Below are positions 38,818 to 42,509 of a stretch of DNA of 42,509 nucleotides, piece after piece; position 1 is the stretch's first letter; each line of letters starts with the position of its first letter. Origin of the DNA: DATFEN01 sp035691285 (GTDB taxonomy: Bacteria > Acidobacteriota > Vicinamibacteria > Fen-336); assembly GCA_035691285.1 (NCBI GenBank), contig DASSJI010000127.1:1-42509 (forward strand), in the 5' to 3' direction. A program made the translations under genes and the position numbers. Under the pieces are notes generated by a model, which was not told where the DNA came from, searched no databases, and saw only the letters and a list, made by a program, of their open reading frames with translations.

Positions 38818-40110
38818 ATGGCCGCCAACAAGTTCCTCTTCGTCTCCTACGACGGCCTCATCGCCGACATCGCGTGGGAGGTCGTCAAGGAGGAGCAGGA
38901 CGTCCGCTTCTGGATCAAGGACCCCGACGAGCAGGAGATCGCCGACGGCTTCGTCCCCAAGAGCAAGGACTGGAGGAAGGACGTCGCCTGGGCCGACGTC
39001 GTGGTGTTCGACGACGTGCTGGGCATGGGCGAGATGGCCCAGGAGGCCCGGAAGGCCGGCAAGCTCGTGGTGGGCGGCTCGCCCTACACCGATCGCCTCG
39101 AGGACGACCGCGCCTTCGGGCAGCAGGAGCTGAAGGCGGCGGGCGTGACGATCATCCCCCAGGAGAACTTCACCTCCTTCGACGACGCCATGGACTTCGT
39201 CAGGGCCAACCCGAACCGCTACGTGATCAAGCCCAGCGGCGAGGCGCAGAACTACAAGCGGCTGCTGTTCGTCGGAGAGGAGGAGGACGGCCGCGACGTG
39301 GTCCAGGTGCTCGAGGACTACAAGCGCGCCTGGTCGAACAAGATCAAGGAGTTCCAGCTCCAGCGGCGCATCATGGGCGTCGAGGTCGCGACGGGGGCCT
39401 TCTTCAACGGCAAGGAGTTCGTGACGCCCATCTGCGTGAACTTCGAGCACAAGAAGCTGTTCCCGGGAGACATCGGTCCGCCGACCGGCGAGATGGGAAC
39501 CTCGATGTTCTGGTCGGAGCCCAACAAGGTCTTCAACTCCACCCTCAAGAAGATGGAGCCGAAGCTGGCCGAGGAGGGCTACGTCGGCTACATCGACATC
39601 AACTGCATCGTGAACAACAACGGCATCTACCCGCTCGAGTTCACGGCCCGCTTCGGCTACCCGACGATCTCGATCCAGCAGGAGGGCCTGCTGACGCCGA
39701 TCTCCGAGCTGCTCTTCAAGCTGGCCGAGGGCACGCTCTCGAGGCTGCGCGCCCGAAGCGGCTTCCAGGTCGGCGTCCGCGTCGTCGTGCCGCCGTTCCC
39801 TTACCGCGACAAGGAGACCTTCGAGAGCACCTCGAAGGACGCGGTGATCCTGTTCAAGACGCCGAGCCGGGAGGGCTTCCACATCGAGGACGTCAAGCAG
39901 GTGAACGGCGAGTGGCTGGTCACCGGGACGTCGGGTGTCGTGCTCATCGTCTGCGGCACGGGCCCGACGATGTTCCAGGCCAAGCGGCAGGCCTACAACC
40001 GCGTGCGCAACGTCATGATCCCCCACATGTATTACCGCGAGGACATCGGCGACCGCTGGTCCGAGGAGGACAGCGACCGGCTGCATTCGTGGGGGTATCT
40101 CCGGGAGTAG
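38818..40110 (+). CDS. PurD-like ATP-grasp protein, probably not purine biosynthesis
   Basis: A 430-residue ATP-grasp protein distantly like phosphoribosylamine-glycine ligase. The ATP-grasp region includes YVIKPSGEAQNYKRLLFVGE, GVEVATGAFFNGKEF and YVGYIDINCIVNNNGIYPLE, then FTARFGYPT. That last segment is where PurD has RFGDPE; the Asp and Glu are Tyr and Thr here. The N-terminal domain lacks the GxGGREHA start of PurD and instead reads MAANKFLFVSYDGLIADIAW. The product may be a ligase for another carboxylate and amine. GGGAGGAGCC before the ATG is a strong Shine-Dalgarno. It is followed 32 nt later by a glycosyltransferase-like gene. Confidence 0.85.
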   Translation: MAANKFLFVSYDGLIADIAWEVVKEEQDVRFWIKDPDEQEIADGFVPKSKDWRKDVAWADVVVFDDVLGMGEMAQEARKAGKLVVGGSPYTDRLEDDRAFGQQELKAAGVTIIPQENFTSFDDAMDFVRANPNRYVIKPSGEAQNYKRLLFVGEEEDGRDVVQVLEDYKRAWSNKIKEFQLQRRIMGVEVATGAFFNGKEFVTPICVNFEHKKLFPGDIGPPTGEMGTSMFWSEPNKVFNSTLKKMEPKLAEEGYVGYIDINCIVNNNGIYPLEFTARFGYPTISIQQEGLLTPISELLFKLAEGTLSRLRARSGFQVGVRVVVPPFPYRDKETFESTSKDAVILFKTPSREGFHIEDVKQVNGEWLVTGTSGVVLIVCGTGPTMFQAKRQAYNRVRNVMIPHMYYREDIGDRWSEEDSDRLHSWGYLRE

Positions 40111-40142
40111 GGCTGGCACCGTGCTTGCACCGCGTGGCCCCG

Positions 40143-41093
40143 GTGCAGAAGCTGATACTCCGGAACTTCCAGTCACCCGGCGACATCCTGATGCTCACTG
40201 CGGCCGTCCGCGATCTCCACGCCTGTTATCCCGGGCGCTTCGTCACTGACGTCCGCACCTCCTGCCCTGACCTCTGGCTGCACAACCCCCATCTGACGCC
40301 CCTCGACGAGCGGGACCCCGGCGTCGAGGTCGTCGATTGCCACTACCCGCTGATCGACCGCAGCAACACCGCGCCCTATCACTTCATCCACGGCTTCATC
40401 GAGCACCTCAACGACACGTTCGGGTTGCAGATCAAGCCGACGCTGTTCAAGGGGGACGTGCACCTGTCCGAGCAGGAACGCGACTGGTTCAACACGGTCG
40501 AGGACCGGCTGGGACGCCCGCCCCGCTTCTGGCTGTTCGCCTCGGGCGGCAAGTTCGACTACACGATCAAGTGGTGGTCCGCCGAGCGCTACCAGGAGGT
40601 CGTCGACCACTTCCAGGGCCGGCTGGACTTCGTGCAGGTCGGGGAGAGCCACCACCATCAGCCGCCCCTCCGAGGCGTGATCGACCTGAGGGGCGAGACG
40701 ACGCTCCGCCAGCTCCTGCGCCTGATGTACCACGCCGAGGGCGCGATCAGCGCCGTCAGCCTCCTGATGCACCTCGCCGCCGCCGTCGAGACGAAGCCCG
40801 GAATGCCGCAGAACCGAGCCTGCGTCGTGATCGCCGGGGGGCGCGAGGCGCCCCACTTCACCTTCTATCCTCACCACCAATACCTGCACACGGTCGGCGC
40901 CCTGCGCTGCTGCGACCACGGCGGCTGCTGGAAGTCCCGGACGCTGCCCCTGGGCGACGGGGATTCGAAGGACGACGAGCTGTGCACCGACGTCGTCGGC
41001 GACCTGCCGCGCTGCATGCACATGATCACCTCGCAGGACGTGATCCGGGCGATCGAGCGGTACTACGAAGGCGGCGCCCTGTCCTCACTCTGA
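40143..41093 (+). CDS. GT9-like glycosyltransferase (ADP-heptose heptosyltransferase type)
   Basis: A protein of about 316 residues. It begins with the GT9-like KLILRNFQSPGDILMLTAAV and continues with RDLHACYPGRFVTDVRTSCP. The second half has the donor-site-like region KWWSAERYQEVVDHF, VQVGESHHHQP, VIDLRGETTLRQLLRL and SLLMHLAAAVETKP. The C-terminal part is unusual for GT9, with CCDHGGCWKSRT and further cysteines (C993-type spacing is not implied; the residues lie near 260-270 and 285-295). The start is uncertain: GTG 40143, GTG 40134 and TTG 40125 are all in frame, and no close Shine-Dalgarno decides. It is probably co-transcribed with the PurD-like gene. The acceptor is unknown. Confidence 0.8.
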   Translation: MQKLILRNFQSPGDILMLTAAVRDLHACYPGRFVTDVRTSCPDLWLHNPHLTPLDERDPGVEVVDCHYPLIDRSNTAPYHFIHGFIEHLNDTFGLQIKPTLFKGDVHLSEQERDWFNTVEDRLGRPPRFWLFASGGKFDYTIKWWSAERYQEVVDHFQGRLDFVQVGESHHHQPPLRGVIDLRGETTLRQLLRLMYHAEGAISAVSLLMHLAAAVETKPGMPQNRACVVIAGGREAPHFTFYPHHQYLHTVGALRCCDHGGCWKSRTLPLGDGDSKDDELCTDVVGDLPRCMHMITSQDVIRAIERYYEGGALSSL

Positions 41094-41169
41094 GTCTCGC
41101 GCATGGCTTGCGTTGCGCCGGCATGGCATCGGCCTTGCTCCGAGCGAGCCAAAGGAGGCCTGCCAACCC

Positions 41170-41523
41170 ATGTCCCACAAGAAGCCCGTGCCCGCCGGCG
41201 AAGACTCGAAGCAGCGTGAGGAGCGCCGCGAACTGCTGAAGATCCTCTCGGGCGGCGCCGCCCTCGCCGGTGTCGGGATGCTCGGAGCGTGCGGAGATTC
41301 CACGACTGGACCGACTCCGTCCGACAGCTCGTCGTCGTCCTCGAGCGCGTCGTCTTCATCGTCTGCGGCGTCATCGTCCAGCTCCAGCTCCAGCAGCAGC
41401 AGCTCGTCCTCGAGCAGCTCGTCGTCCAGCTCCTCCAGCAGCTCGTCCTCGCGCTCGTCCAGCAGCTCGTCGTCGAGCTCGTCCTCGTCCAGCTCGCTCC
41501 GCGCCACCTCGCGAAGGTCTTGA
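41170..41523 (+). CDS. Tat-type lipoprotein consisting mainly of a poly-serine tract
   Basis: A 117-residue product. The first 40 residues form a Tat-like leader with a twin Arg (R19-R20) in ERRELLKILSGGAALAG and a lipobox MLGAC with C41. After CGDSTTGPTPSD comes a stretch of nearly 60 residues that is almost pure serine, with a few Ala and one Arg. It ends LRATSRRS. AAAGGAGG at 41151-41158 supports the ATG. The tract uses a mix of TCG, AGC, TCC and TCA codons, so it is an evolved low-complexity protein segment and not a simple DNA repeat. Poly-Ser linkers usually join domains of secreted enzymes. Here no domain follows, so the gene may be a truncated remnant or a true short surface protein. 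Confidence 0.7.
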   Translation: MSHKKPVPAGEDSKQREERRELLKILSGGAALAGVGMLGACGDSTTGPTPSDSSSSSSSASSSSSAASSSSSSSSSSSSSSSSSSSSSSSSSSSRSSSSSSSSSSSSSSLRATSRRS

Positions 41524-41572
41524 CGCGGCAGGGCCCTGCTTACGAATCTCGTACGGGATTTTCGAAAGGCGT

Positions 41573-41587
41573 CCGCTGCCGCAGCGG
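41573..41587. terminator. Small hairpin between convergent genes, possible terminator
   Basis: CCGCTG and CAGCGG pair over a 3-nt loop, in the 115-nt gap between the poly-serine gene and the convergent aminotransferase. The 12-nt palindrome GCAGGGCCCTGC (41528-41539) lies nearer the poly-serine stop. Neither has a T-run, so terminator function is uncertain. Confidence 0.25.
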
Positions 41588-41638
41588 TTGCGTGGCGGCA
41601 AGATCTGCAGCGTCGCGCGGTTCGCCTGATCCTCCCCC

Positions 41639-42509
41639 TCAGGCCGCCAGAATCGCCGCATCGAGCGCCGAGAGGAACTCCCGCACTTCGGCCACCTTGA
41701 TCACCAGCGGCGGCAGCAGTCGCAGCACGCGGTCGCCGGCCTTCGTCGCCAGAACACCCTGCTCGCGGAGGCGCTTCACGATCGGGCCGGCCTCTGCGCG
41801 GAACTCGACACCGACCATCAGGCCGAGCGCTCGGACCTCGGCGATCGCCTCCGGGCGGGCACGGGCCAGCTTCTTCAGACCTCGCAGGAGCTGCTCGCCC
41901 CGGCGCGCGACGCCGTCGAGGAATCCGGGGGCCGTGAGGCGGTCGAGCACGGCCAGGGACGCCGCGGCAGCGACCGGGTTGCCGCCGAAGGTGCTGCCGT
42001 GGTCGCCGATGGCCAGGGCCGGCGCCAGATCCTCGCGCAGCAGCGTCGCGCCCATCGGCAGGCCGCCACCCAGGGGCTTCGCGAGCGTGAGCACGTCGGG
42101 GGTGATCCCGGCGTGCTGGTAGGCGAACAGCTTTCCCGTGCGGCCGAGGCCGCATTGGACCTCGTCGAGCACGAGGAGCGCGCCACGCTCGCGCGTCAGC
42201 TCGCGCGCACCGTGGAGGAACTCGACGCTCGCGGGCCGGACGCCGCCCTCGCCCTGGACCGGCTCGAGCATGACGGCCGCCGTGCGCTCGTCGAGGGCCG
42301 CCGCGAGCGCGCCCAGGTCGTTCCACGGCAGGAAGCGCACGCCGGGCACGAGGGGCTCGAAGGGCTTGCGGTAGGCCTCCTTCCAGGTGGCCGAGAGCGC
42401 GCCGAAGGTGCGGCCGTGGAACGCGCCCTCGAAGCACAGGAACTCGCTGCGGCCCGACTCCCTCCCGATCTTCCGCGCGAACTTCATCGCCGCTTCGCAA
42501 GCCTCGGCG
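41639..42509 (-). CDS. argD: Acetylornithine/succinylornithine-type aminotransferase (class III), 5' end cut by window edge
   Basis: A PLP-dependent class III aminotransferase, probably in arginine synthesis. The visible frame continues to the window edge with AEACEAAMKFARKIG, which matches the family's NSGAEANEAAIK segment, so the true start lies outside and the internal ATG at 42487 is not it. Key motifs are FHGRTFGALSAT, EPVQGEGGV, DEVQCGLGRTG (PLP-ring Asp) and TLAKPLGGGLPMGA with the PLP lysine. GSTFGGNPVAAAA follows. The C-terminus is complete (LLPPLVI, then the last helix). Other omega-aminotransferases share these motifs, but the short spacing and GEGGVRPAS resemble ArgD best. Confidence 0.88.
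   Translation of the reverse strand, partial: AEACEAAMKFARKIGRESGRSEFLCFEGAFHGRTFGALSATWKEAYRKPFEPLVPGVRFLPWNDLGALAAALDERTAAVMLEPVQGEGGVRPASVEFLHGARELTRERGALLVLDEVQCGLGRTGKLFAYQHAGITPDVLTLAKPLGGGLPMGATLLREDLAPALAIGDHGSTFGGNPVAAAASLAVLDRLTAPGFLDGVARRGEQLLRGLKKLARARPEAIAEVRALGLMVGVEFRAEAGPIVKRLREQGVLATKAGDRVLRLLPPLVIKVAEVREFLSALDAAILAA

Noticed and set aside
38779..40176. Long minus-strand extension of the diguanylate cyclase frame
   Set aside because: It is antisense to the PurD-like gene, and the cyclase has its own leader and GTG start at 38778.
41085..41600. Acidic Glu/Asp/Leu-rich minus-strand frame opposite the serine tract
   Set aside because: It is the antisense reading of the serine codons and runs into the wrong frame of the aminotransferase gene; the plus frame has a Shine-Dalgarno, a Tat leader and a lipobox.
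1..42509. tRNA, rRNA, insertion sequences, phage or integrase genes
   Set aside because: I looked for cloverleaf-like segments, transposase motifs and terminal repeats on both strands and saw none I could support.

Overview
The window is a very GC-rich (clearly above 65% by eye), densely packed stretch of a bacterial chromosome. About 40 genes are visible, many overlapping their neighbour by a GTGA or ATGA. A FadL-type outer-membrane protein, an OprO/OprP-type porin, an ADP-heptose-transferase-like enzyme and lipoprotein signals point to a cell with an outer membrane. The three membrane Ser/Thr kinases, two of them fused to TPR arrays, are a style typical of Acidobacteriota and also seen in Myxococcota and other GC-rich soil lineages. 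The phylum is inferred from this style only. No tRNA, rRNA, CRISPR array, IS element or phage gene was found.

Layout. 1-1688 (minus): nucleoside hydrolase followed by ribokinase, a nucleoside/ribose salvage pair cut by the window edge. 1763-5186 (plus): a GspE/PilB ATPase, a CoA-binding protein and two unknown helical proteins. 5208-10527: a membrane-anchored unknown protein (minus), then a plus run of histone-deacetylase-like hydrolase, ROK sugar kinase, DUF1801, DUF3592, a serine hydrolase and two small proteins. 10502-18690 (minus): a five-gene signalling operon of zinc-ribbon/PEGA kinase, Pro/Thr-linker TPR protein, TPR kinase, FAD oxidoreductase and MFS transporter. 18787-20896 (plus): FadL-like porin and fatty acid hydroxylase/sterol desaturase. 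20904-24061 (minus): RluA-type pseudouridine synthase, a PGM1-type ATP-grasp ligase and Hsp33.

24133-29640 (plus): a TPR kinase, a 100-residue beta protein and two exported proteins, facing a Tat-exported M24 'peptidase' (29642-31096, minus) that lacks most of its metal ligands. 31230-36977 (plus) is the most coherent module: a cysteine-free Rrf2 regulator, a YezD-family protein, an OprO/P-type porin, then sulfate-binding protein, CysT, CysW and CysA. It looks like a sulfate-uptake operon that carries its own outer-membrane channel, with two AT-rich dyads placed as candidate operators. 36982-38778 (minus) is a 7TM diguanylate cyclase. It diverges from a PurD-like ATP-grasp protein, a GT9-like transferase and a poly-serine Tat lipoprotein. 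The window ends in an acetylornithine-type aminotransferase (minus, partial).

Two themes run through the window. First, many operons are tightly coupled, with 4-nt stop/start overlaps and some rare starts (TTG at 1688 and 11677, probably CTG at 28510). Second, several first genes lack a Shine-Dalgarno sequence and have a TAnnnT hexamer only 6-9 nt before the start codon, which suggests leaderless transcripts.
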